Below are positions 1 to 5,462 of a DNA stretch of 5,462 nucleotides, piece by piece. This DNA is from Planctomicrobium sp. (GTDB lineage Bacteria > Planctomycetota > Planctomycetia > Planctomycetales > Planctomycetaceae). Both the position numbers and the translations under genes were made by a program. The stretch lies in NCBI GenBank assembly GCA_018659505.1, contig JABJMI010000019.1, positions 1-5,462 on the forward strand. The letters are read 5' to 3'. The notes under the pieces were generated by a model. It was not told the DNA's origin and did not search any database. It saw nothing but the letters and a program-made list of their open reading frames with translations. Within the stretch, counting starts at the first letter, position 1, and each line of letters begins with the position of its first letter.

Positions 1-1965
1 ATATCAGGAGGGGTTGGAAAATGCGAATCGGAATTTCACTTCGACATGTCCGTCACGCGGATTCATGAAGATCCACGTGTCACAATGCCTTATACAGAAG
101 AGCAGTGGCAGCAAATTGACAAAATTGGAGAGCAGGTCGACAAGCGGTTGGCTGCCAACAAGATCAGTTTGACAATGGGAGGCGAGCCGACTTTTGTTTC
201 CATTGACGATATGGAAAGTCCTCAGTGGAATAACGCTGCCGTCGGGGAAATGAAGCAGCAAAAATCGGTGGAACTTATCGAGCGTTTGCGAGACCGTTTT
301 GCTCCGGGAGCATTATTGCATTACGGACAAGGAAAATGGTATCCGGGTGAGTCTTTGCCGCGTTGGGCGTACTCGTGTCTGTGGAGAAAGGACGGCGAAC
401 CGATTTGGTCACACCCAGAATTGCTTGCTGACGTTTCTGAAAAAGGGAAAGCCTCGGCAAATGACGCTGGTCAGTTTCTCGCCGATTTTGCATCCCGTTT
501 GGGAGTTGAAAACGAATGGGTTTGCGCTGCTTATGAAGACATCTGGGAGACAATCGAAGAAGAGCAACAAGTCCCGGTTGATGTCGACCCTTCTAAATTT
601 GATTTAGATGCCTCTGAGGATCGTCGCCGACTGGCGCGAATTCTCGAACAAGGTGTTTCAACACCGGTAGGTTTCGTCTTGCCTTTGAAGAAAGCTTGGT
701 GGCAGGCGAAAGCAGGTTGGCAAAGCGGTCCCTGGCCATTGAGGTCAGAACGATTGTTTCTTGTCCCGGGTGATTCCCCCATTGGGCTAAGACTGCCATT
801 GGATTCACTCCCGACTTCTGCCGGCAAAGATCTCCATGAACTCGATCCGTTCGAGGGGCGGGCAGCATTGCCCGGCTATCAAGAGTTGAGACGTGTGGCG
901 CGTGCGCAATTGGAGTCTCAAGCACCAAACATTACGGAGCAGCACCGCGACCATGGTGAGAAAACATCGGGTGTTAGTGATCCAGTTGCTCAACCCGAGA
1001 ACAACCAAAATCAGACTGCTGTTCCAGATTATTCTTCCGTCATCAATACAGCGATGTGTGTCGAGCCACGACAAGGCAGACTGCATGTCTTTATGCCTCC
1101 GGTAGAACGACTGGAGGACTACCTAGAGCTTCTTGCGGTCATTGAAGAGTCCGCACTGGAAACGAAAATTCCGGTTGTCATTGAAGGATATTTACCGCCT
1201 CACGATCCGCGAATTGAGATACTTAAGGTCACTCCTGATCCAGGGGTGATTGAGGTCAATGTTCCTCCAGCCAGCAACTGGACCGAATTGAAAGAGATCA
1301 CAGGCGGAGTTTACGAAGAAGCCAGACTCGCAAGATTGGGGACCGAGAAATTCGGACTAGACGGAAAGCATACGGGGACAGGAGGAGGAAATCACGTCGC
1401 CTTGGGTGGACCAACACCCGAGCTGAGTCCTTTCCTACAACGACCCGACCTACTCAAAAGTCTCCTTGGCTTTTGGAATAATCATCCGAGCCTGTCGTAT
1501 CTATTTTTAGGTCAATTTATCGGACCAACAAGCCAGGCTCCCCGCATCGACGAAGCTCGCCGCGATTCACTTTACGAATTAGATATCGCATTTTCACAGG
1601 TTCCAGATCATCAAGATGCTCAGACTATTCAGCCCTGGGTCGTTGACAGAATTTTCCGTCATTTACTTGTCGACCTCACTGGCAATACGCATCGCGCAGA
1701 ATTCTGCATCGACAAATTGTTTTCGCCCGATTCATCGACCGGACGTTTAGGACTGTTGGAATTTCGTGCTTTCGAAATGCCTCCTCATGCCAAAATGAGT
1801 CTGGTTCAACAACTGGTCGTGCGTGCGTTAGTCACGAAGTTTTGGGAGAAACCGTACAACGGCGAGTGGATCCGTTGGGGGACTGCCATCCATGATAAAT
1901 TCATGCTTCCGTACTGGCTGGAAACGGACTTCAAGGAAGTTATTCAAGTGCATCAGAGATGCTGA
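1..1965 (+). CDS. DUF2126 transglutaminase-associated protein (predicted amidoligase), 5'-partial and frameshifted at its 3' end
   Basis: The frame is open from base 1, and residues before the ATG at 46 (CESEFHFDM) continue into VTRIHEDPRVT, the usual junction between the transglutaminase-like half and DUF2126 in relatives of about 1,100 residues. The ATG at 46 is therefore probably internal and the true start lies upstream. Visible DUF2126 landmarks are LTMGGEPTFVSIDD (160-201), HYGQGKWYPGESLPRWA (319-369), TGTGGGNH (1372-1395), HPSLSYLFLGQFIGPTSQAP (1483-1542), GNTHRAEFCIDKLF (1681-1722) and LGLLEFRAFEMPPH (1747-1788). The family is predicted to be a glutamine-synthetase-fold carboxylate-amine ligase, often encoded near alpha-E, circularly permuted ATP-grasp and proteasome-like peptidase genes; its substrate is unknown. 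No such neighbour is visible here. The acidic, Gln/Asn-rich stretch at about 920-1030 looks like an inter-lobe linker. The stop at 1963-1965 is premature: family sequence resumes in the +1 frame. The product is probably non-functional unless the indel is a sequencing error. Confidence 0.9.
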   Translation: MSGGVGKCESEFHFDMSVTRIHEDPRVTMPYTEEQWQQIDKIGEQVDKRLAANKISLTMGGEPTFVSIDDMESPQWNNAAVGEMKQQKSVELIERLRDRFAPGALLHYGQGKWYPGESLPRWAYSCLWRKDGEPIWSHPELLADVSEKGKASANDAGQFLADFASRLGVENEWVCAAYEDIWETIEEEQQVPVDVDPSKFDLDASEDRRRLARILEQGVSTPVGFVLPLKKAWWQAKAGWQSGPWPLRSERLFLVPGDSPIGLRLPLDSLPTSAGKDLHELDPFEGRAALPGYQELRRVARAQLESQAPNITEQHRDHGEKTSGVSDPVAQPENNQNQTAVPDYSSVINTAMCVEPRQGRLHVFMPPVERLEDYLELLAVIEESALETKIPVVIEGYLPPHDPRIEILKVTPDPGVIEVNVPPASNWTELKEITGGVYEEARLARLGTEKFGLDGKHTGTGGGNHVALGGPTPELSPFLQRPDLLKSLLGFWNNHPSLSYLFLGQFIGPTSQAPRIDEARRDSLYELDIAFSQVPDHQDAQTIQPWVVDRIFRHLLVDLTGNTHRAEFCIDKLFSPDSSTGRLGLLEFRAFEMPPHAKMSLVQQLVVRALVTKFWEKPYNGEWIRWGTAIHDKFMLPYWLETDFKEVIQVHQRC

Positions 1966-2173
1966 TTTCCCGTTCGAAGCAGACTGGTTTCAACCTCACC
2001 TAGAATTTCGATGTCCCTTCATCGGCGAAATTTCACAGGAGGGCGTACAAATTGAAGTGCGTCAAGCAATTGAACCCTGGTACGTCCTTGGAGAAGAACC
2101 CGCAGGCGGAGCGACCGCTCGTGATTGTCCTTGCGATGGGTCTAAAACCCTCGCCTTCAGGCGAAACCTTTAG
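1952..2173 (+). pseudogene. Displaced C-terminal continuation of the DUF2126 gene, truncated by the IS
   Basis: This is the same gene in the next frame (codons at 1952, 1955 and so on). It reads IRDADFPFEADWFQPHLEFR, then GVQIEVRQAIEPWYVLGEEP and GGATAR, which matches the conserved DUF2126 pattern of a PF-x-x-x-WF-x-PH-x-EFR block, an RQALEPW block and VLGEE. Removing one base in 1948-1954 restores an ungapped alignment with the family spacing between VI and the PF-x-x-x-WF block, so the lesion is best explained as a one-base insertion. After about 2120 the family resemblance stops. The last residues and the TAG stop at 2171-2173 come from the left end of the IS. Full-length relatives continue for roughly a hundred residues or more beyond this point (from memory of the family). 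I see no convincing remnant of that part after the IS. Confidence 0.85.
2151..2164 (+). repeat. IS left-end hairpin
   Basis: TCGCC (2151-2155) and GGCGA (2160-2164) are perfect reverse complements around a TTCA loop; counting the T and A flanking the centre, six pairs are possible. It lies about 40 bases before the transposase start, where IS200-family elements carry the subterminal hairpin recognised by TnpA. It shares its CTTCAG tip with both right-end hairpins. Confidence 0.75.
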
Positions 2174-2179
2174 GTTTTT
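2164..2179 (+). terminator. Possible IS-borne transcription terminator
   Basis: AAACCT (2164-2169) and AGGTTT (2172-2177) form a perfect 6-bp stem with a TT loop, and the 3' arm runs into TTTTT (2175-2179). IS200-type elements are known to carry a terminator-like stem-loop ahead of tnpA that blocks read-through from flanking genes. The stem is short and AT-rich, so it would be weak. An alternative larger fold pairs AAAACC (2144-2149) with GGTTTT (2173-2178), enclosing the left-end hairpin. The TAG that ends the disrupted DUF2126 frame lies inside this stem-loop. Confidence 0.4.
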
Positions 2180-2204
2180 CATTTCGTCTGATTACAATTG
2201 AGGG

Positions 2205-2647
2205 ATGGGAAATTATCGTACAGGCTCTCATAGCCGATATGACATCAAGTATCACTTTGTGTGGGTGACGAATTATCGTAAACCAGTCTTGACTGGTGCC
2301 GTTGCAGTTCGCTTGCGAGACCTGGTTCGGGAGATTTGTCGTACACAAGAGATTGAGATTCTGGAGGGTGCGGTGTCTAAAGATCATGTTCACGTGCTGC
2401 TGTCCTGTCCTCCCAATCTGTCACCCAGGAAAGTCATGCAATACATCAAAGGAAAAGTTCTCGTAAGTTGATGATGGAATTCAAACACATTGAGAAGCAT
2501 AACTGGGGGCGCCATCTCTGGGCACGTGGGTACTTCGTCGCATCTAGCGGGAACGTCACAGATGAGGCGATTATGGCATACATTCGAGGACAGGAAGATA
2601 CTGAACCGGATGACGGTGGTGACAACTTCCGAGTTCCCAAATCGTGA
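2205..2647 (+). pseudogene. tnpA: IS200/IS605-family transposase TnpA, frameshifted
   Basis: This is a Y1 single-strand transposase of the HUH type. The first part (2205-2471, 88 codons) opens with YDIKYHFVWVTNYRKPVL, typical of the family, and contains the metal-binding H-x-H motif in KDHVHVLLS. Family sequence then breaks at KGK, and the frame ends VLVS-stop at 2469-2471. The second part continues in the frame with codons at 2456, 2459 and so on, as SSRKLMMEF, GRHLWARGYFVASSGNV and DEAIMAYIRGQED, stopping at 2645-2647. The presumed catalytic tyrosine (MAYI, codon 2579-2581) lies after the break, so the first fragment alone cannot cleave DNA. The lesion looks like loss of one A from the run at 2453-2456; restoring it gives about 147 residues, normal for IS200 TnpA. 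The ATG at 2205 is the first start after an in-frame TGA at 2199-2201. GAGGG directly abuts the ATG, too close for an ordinary ribosome binding site. Confidence 0.9.
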
Positions 2648-2674
2648 GTGAAGGACTTCAGTCCGTAGCTCACG
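2643..2674 (+). repeat. Hairpin at the tnpA stop, inner right-end structure of the IS
   Basis: CGTGAG (2643-2648) pairs with CTCACG (2669-2674), and inside it GGACT (2653-2657) pairs with AGTCC (2660-2664), giving a two-part stem with an internal loop. The transposase TGA (2645-2647) lies in the outer 5' arm. Similar stop-overlapping hairpins are common at the 3' side of IS200/IS605 genes. No U-run follows, so it is not a standard intrinsic terminator. Confidence 0.65.
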
Positions 2675-2688
2675 AAAAGCCCAAACCC

Positions 2689-2704
2689 ACCGGCTTCAGC
2701 CGGT
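2689..2704 (+). repeat. IS right-end hairpin
   Basis: ACCGGCT (2689-2695) and AGCCGGT (2698-2704) are perfect 7-bp reverse complements around TC. It is followed by AGTTGTTTAT, a plausible right tip. Position and form fit the right-end TnpA recognition hairpin of an IS200-type element. It is GC-rich and more stable than the left-end hairpin. Confidence 0.75.
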
Positions 2705-2969
2705 AGTTGTTTATTGGCGGCGGAACACACTCTCTGAAGGTTTCAGTAGACGTTGCTCCAGACGAATAATGACGACTTCGGAATACGAGTTCGCCAACCT
2801 CAACTCACTGAAGTGAACTCACCCCTCGAACGTATGAGATTGTCGAAAATTATCATCGGTCTTTTCAGTCGAATTTGAATTGACTACGACTTGTGTTCTA
2901 AAATCAGTTCCGCTGAGTAAAGTGTTGTCTTCACACAGAGAGAAAATAGCAAAGTGAGACACGTACCTC

Positions 2970-2992
2970 ATCGATATCGTAACGACGTCGAT
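2970..2992. promoter_or_regulatory. 23-base imperfect palindrome, candidate operator
   Basis: The arms ATCGATATCGT (2970-2980) and ACGACGTCGAT (2982-2992) are reverse complements at 9 of 11 positions around a central A at 2981. Each arm also contains its own perfect 8-base palindrome: CGATATCG (2972-2979) and CGACGTCG (2983-2990). The size and symmetry suit a dimeric regulator, but the site is about 180 bases before the gene start and nothing identifies a binding protein. Confidence 0.35.
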
Positions 2993-3085
2993 TATTGTGT
3001 CGCAATTTGTGTGAATCCAAAGTTGCTCACATTTTGTGTGTGGCGATCTACGGAACCGGAAGGTTGAATCCACTGTTCGAACTAA

Positions 3086-3113
3086 TTCCATTCGAGTGGT
3101 TGCGAGAATGGAA
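3086..3113 (+). repeat. 8-bp inverted repeat upstream of the PSCyt gene
   Basis: TTCCATTC (3086-3093) and GAATGGAA (3106-3113) are perfect reverse complements separated by 12 bases. There is no T-run after it, so it is not an obvious terminator. It could be an operator, or an mRNA stem-loop if transcription starts upstream of it. Confidence 0.4.
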
Positions 3114-3149
3114 AATGATAGTTAATTATAGAACGAGTTTGGGTAACGA

Positions 3150-3155
3150 TATACT
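3150..3155 (+). promoter_or_regulatory. Weak promoter-like -10 site (TATACT)
   Basis: TATACT differs from the sigma-70 consensus -10 at one position and ends 17 bases before the ATG at 3173, which would give a leader of roughly ten bases. No good -35 lies at the expected distance (TTATAG at 3126-3131 is poor). The absence of a Shine-Dalgarno site before 3173 is compatible with a very short leader. The call is speculative. Confidence 0.2.
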
Positions 3156-3172
3156 CGAAATTAAACCTGACA

Positions 3173-5462
3173 ATGATAAAGCACTCTCGGTTATTACTTT
3201 TCGTTCTTTGTTTGCTGTCAACGTCGGTCACCGCAAGTGACAGCGTCTCGTTCAATCGGGACATTCGCCCGATATTGTCCGACAAATGCTTTCAATGCCA
3301 CGGTCCGGATGAGAACACGCGCGAGGCAGACTTGCGACTCGATGTTCGGAAAGAAGCTGTCGCACTGCGCGACTCAGGACAGGCCATCTCGCCGGGACAA
3401 CCGGCAGTCAGCGAATTGATCAAACGCATCAACCATGACGATCCCGATACGCGTATGCCGCCGGCAGACTTCGAACGGACACTCACTCCCGAGCAGCGAC
3501 GCTTAATTGAAAACTGGATTGCACAGGGGGCGGTCTACGAACAGCATTGGGCGTTGATCACTCCCCAACGACCCGCCCTGCCTGTGGTCTCTAACAAAGA
3601 TTGGTCGTTGAACGCAATTGACAACTTCATCTTGAGGAAGCTTCAAAACGAAGGGCTTCAGCCATCGCCTCCAGCGAGTCGCGAACGGCTCATCCGCCGA
3701 CTCAGTTTCGATCTCACCGGATTGCCGCCAACGCTCGAATCGGTTGATGCCTTCCTCGCTGATGACTCACCGAATGCAGTCGAGAAGGTGATCGACAGAT
3801 TGCTGGCGAGCGAAAGCTACGGCGAACACATGGCCACGAGCTGGCTCGATGCAGCCAGATACGCAGACACCAATGGCTACAACAACGACACACAGCGTTA
3901 TAACTGGCGATGGCGGGACTGGGTGATTCAGGCCTTCAATCGCAACCTTCCCTTCGACCAGTTCGTGACCGAGCAACTCGCCGGAGATCTTCTGCCCGAG
4001 CCTTCACTAGACCAGCAACTGGCGACTGGATTCAATCGCAACCACAGCGTGACATCCGAAGGAGGCATCATCGACGAGGAATACCGACTTGAGTACGTGG
4101 CTGATCGCGTCCACACCACATCGATGGTCTTCATGGCACTGTCGATGCAATGTGCGAGGTGCCACGACCACAAATTCGATCCGATCTCCCAAAAGGAATA
4201 CTACGAGTTCTTCGCATTTTTCAATCAGGTGCCTGAGACCGGCTATCACAAAGAGCTGACGGGAAACCCAAATCCAGTCATCCCGGCTCCCACGCCTCAA
4301 CAGAACTCCGAGATCGATAGGTTAACTCTCGAACTCAAGTCGCTCGAGGGCGAAGCTCTCAACCAGAAACAACTGGCATTAGAAGAATTCCAAAAGCTGA
4401 TCCCGACGGCAATGGTGATGCGAGATCAAGCTGCGGCACGTGAAACTTTCATGCTGGAGCGAGGCGACTACGACAAGCCGGGCGCCAAGGTCGAGCCGAA
4501 TGTTCCCGCCGCATTTCCTCCGTTACCCGAGGGAGCTCCCCGCAACCGGTTAGGGCTCGCTCAATGGCTGACCAGTCGCGAGCATCCGCTCACTGCCCGG
4601 GTGATGGTCAATCGCCTGTGGTATCAGATGTATGGTCAGGGAATCGTGGAGACGGTCGAAGACTTCGGGTCTCAAGGTGCTTGGCCTAGTCATCCGGAAC
4701 TGCTCGACTGGCTAGCTGTCGAGTTTGCTGAAGGCGGCTGGGATATCAAAAAACTGCTCAAGCAAATTGCCATGTCGGCGACGTATCAGCAAAGCCCACG
4801 CACAACTGCAGAACTGCTGCATCGCGATCCGCAAAACCGTTTGCTCGCACGAGGACCGCGGTTTCGCCTGACTGCCGAAATGCTACGAGATCAGGCGTTG
4901 AGCGTCAGCGGGCTGTTGCACACGCACATCGGCGGCCCCAGCGTGAAGCCGTATCAACCGTCGGGACTCTGGGAAGAAATCATCGTTGGCGCAGAAGCCT
5001 ACAGCGGCGGTGGATACAAACAGGGCGAAGGGACGGACCTTTACCGGCGTAGTGTCTATACCTATTGGAAGCGCACCTGCCCACCGCCGGCATTGAATCT
5101 CTTCGATGCTCCCGAACGGGAATTCTGCACGGTTCGTCGCAGCCGCACCAATACACCGTTGCAAGCGCTCGTCTTACTGAACGACCCGACGTTTGTGGAA
5201 GCAGCCCGCGTGCTGGCAGAACGCGCGATGAAAGAAGGGGGAGATACCCTCGAATCGCGTGCCGCTTTTGCTTTCCGCAGAGTCACCTCTCGCGCGCCTG
5301 CTGCTCAAGAGTTAGAAGTTTTGCTTCGTGTGTACCGCGATCAACAGGCTCGCTTTGCTGCGGCTCCCGCTCAGGCGTCAGAACTGATAACCATTGGCGA
5401 ATCGACCCCAGACCCAGCTCTGCCAGCCACCGACTTGGCAGCCTGGACCACTATTGCCAGTA
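3173..5462 (+). CDS. Secreted PSCyt1-PSCyt2(DUF1549)-PSD1(DUF1553) protein, 3'-partial
   Basis: The frame runs from ATG 3173 to the window end (763 whole codons, no stop). ATG 3173 is the only plausible start: an in-frame TAG lies at 3119-3121 with no other ATG, GTG or TTG between, and the ATG opens a clear signal peptide (MIKHSR, then LLLFVLCLLSTSVTA, likely cut after Ala21). Order: PSCyt1 cytochrome-like domain, about residues 25-125, with haem motif CFQCH (39-43) and possible Met ligand in RMPP (Met95); DUF1549, about 146-357, with WLDAARYADTNGY and a second haem motif CARCH (327-331); a short predicted coiled coil, about 380-413; DUF1553, about 458 to the end, with NRLGLAQWL, VEDFGSQG, YTYWKRTCPPP (629-639) and RTNTPLQALVLLND (658-671). 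The inter-domain region is short, without the LamG-like insert of some relatives. Relatives end soon after AWTTIAS, so only a few codons are missing. Exported; probable c-type haem protein of unknown reaction. A DUF1501 gene often follows in planctomycetes. Confidence 0.93.
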   Translation, partial: MIKHSRLLLFVLCLLSTSVTASDSVSFNRDIRPILSDKCFQCHGPDENTREADLRLDVRKEAVALRDSGQAISPGQPAVSELIKRINHDDPDTRMPPADFERTLTPEQRRLIENWIAQGAVYEQHWALITPQRPALPVVSNKDWSLNAIDNFILRKLQNEGLQPSPPASRERLIRRLSFDLTGLPPTLESVDAFLADDSPNAVEKVIDRLLASESYGEHMATSWLDAARYADTNGYNNDTQRYNWRWRDWVIQAFNRNLPFDQFVTEQLAGDLLPEPSLDQQLATGFNRNHSVTSEGGIIDEEYRLEYVADRVHTTSMVFMALSMQCARCHDHKFDPISQKEYYEFFAFFNQVPETGYHKELTGNPNPVIPAPTPQQNSEIDRLTLELKSLEGEALNQKQLALEEFQKLIPTAMVMRDQAAARETFMLERGDYDKPGAKVEPNVPAAFPPLPEGAPRNRLGLAQWLTSREHPLTARVMVNRLWYQMYGQGIVETVEDFGSQGAWPSHPELLDWLAVEFAEGGWDIKKLLKQIAMSATYQQSPRTTAELLHRDPQNRLLARGPRFRLTAEMLRDQALSVSGLLHTHIGGPSVKPYQPSGLWEEIIVGAEAYSGGGYKQGEGTDLYRRSVYTYWKRTCPPPALNLFDAPEREFCTVRRSRTNTPLQALVLLNDPTFVEAARVLAERAMKEGGDTLESRAAFAFRRVTSRAPAAQELEVLLRVYRDQQARFAAAPAQASELITIGESTPDPALPATDLAAWTTIAS

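Larger units (their letters stand above)
2130..2714 (+). mobile_element. IS200/IS605-family insertion sequence, tnpA only
   Basis: The element consists of one HUH transposase gene flanked by subterminal hairpins instead of terminal inverted repeats, which is the IS200 organisation; no tnpB or IS1341-type gene is present. The left end carries the TCGCC/GGCGA hairpin at 2151-2164. The right end carries hairpins at 2643-2674 and 2689-2704, followed by TTGTTTAT. The length of about 590 bases suits a tnpA-only member. The exact tips are not determined: this family makes no target duplication, and the left tip could lie anywhere in about 2118-2143. The element sits inside the 3' part of the DUF2126 gene, in the same orientation. 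Because its transposase is frameshifted, it is probably not autonomous, though intact ends might be mobilised in trans by a relative elsewhere in the genome. Confidence 0.8.
2715..3172. other. Intergenic region with no recognisable gene
   Basis: These 458 bases separate the IS from the PSCyt gene. Short open frames on both strands (for example 2819-3091 minus and 2995-3240 plus) show no family motif, and the plus one runs 68 bases into the start of the next gene, so I treat all of them as chance. The DNA is visibly richer in A and T than the coding regions. It contains a 23-base imperfect palindrome (2970-2992), an 8-bp inverted repeat (3086-3113), several TTGTGT words and a weak promoter-like site, consistent with an upstream regulatory region for the gene at 3173. 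I could not identify the missing DUF2126 C-terminus in it, although the first 50 bases after the IS have an open frame. Confidence 0.65.

Noticed and set aside
593..928. 111-codon minus-strand open frame inside the DUF2126 gene
   Set aside because: It lies wholly antisense to a well-supported coding frame and its translation shows no family features.
2211..2280. 10-base direct repeat AATTATCGTA exactly 60 bases apart in tnpA
   Set aside because: Both copies encode Asn-Tyr-Arg at conserved positions of the transposase, so coding constraint and chance codon identity explain it.
2130..2714. CRISPR or other repeat-spacer array suggested by the repeated CTTCAG words
   Set aside because: The words are tips of three different hairpins at the ends of an insertion sequence. 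There are no regularly spaced identical repeats.
2716..2766. Open frame right after the IS (GGGTHSLKVSVDVAPDE) as the continuation of the DUF2126 C-terminus
   Set aside because: Only a vague likeness to the family's next block, no further conserved blocks follow, and it stops after 17 codons. A comparison with an uninterrupted relative would settle it.
2805..2816. TCACT-GA-AGTGA mini-hairpin as a terminator
   Set aside because: The stem is only five pairs with a two-base loop and there is no T-run after it.
2819..3091. 90-codon minus-strand open frame in the intergenic region
   Set aside because: No recognisable domain or start signal, and it spans the palindromic region. Chance is the better explanation.
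2995..3240. 81-codon plus-strand open frame before the PSCyt gene
   Set aside because: No family motif or ribosome binding site, composition like the surrounding AT-rich DNA, and its end overlaps the signal-peptide codons of the gene at 3173 in another frame.

Overview
The window looks like chromosomal DNA of a planctomycete (phylum Planctomycetota). The clearest sign is a secreted protein with the PSCyt1 / PSCyt2 (DUF1549) / PSD1 (DUF1553) architecture, which is greatly expanded in that phylum. Moderate GC, genes without Shine-Dalgarno sites and an IS200-type element fit, but the genus cannot be named from this sequence.

Layout. (1) Positions 1 to about 2130 hold the 3' part of a large transglutaminase-associated DUF2126 gene (predicted amidoligase of the glutamine-synthetase fold). 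It enters from upstream: the reading frame is open from base 1 and the residues before the first ATG are still family-like. The gene is broken twice, by a one-base frameshift near 1948-1954 and then by an insertion sequence that removes its C-terminus. (2) About 2130-2714 is an IS200/IS605-family element of the single-gene (tnpA only) kind, with left-end and right-end hairpins. Its transposase is itself frameshifted by one missing A, which separates the HUH motif from the catalytic tyrosine. (3) Positions 2715-3172 form an AT-richer, apparently non-coding stretch with a 23-base imperfect palindrome, an 8-bp inverted repeat and a weak promoter-like site. (4) From 3173 to the window end runs a long forward gene for the PSCyt1-PSCyt2-PSD1 protein. 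It has a signal peptide and two CxxCH haem-binding motifs, and its stop lies just beyond the window.

How the parts relate. The DUF2126 gene and the cytochrome-like gene are not an operon: the IS and about 460 bases of non-coding DNA separate them, and no shared pathway is evident. The main story is gene decay around a transposon insertion. Both single-base indels fall within about 510 bases of each other, so sequencing or assembly error must be excluded before this is treated as biology. I found no convincing undescribed system. The most useful observations are the double lesion in DUF2126, the slip-compatible tnpA frameshift, the shared CTTCAG hairpin tips of the IS, and the palindromes upstream of the PSCyt gene.
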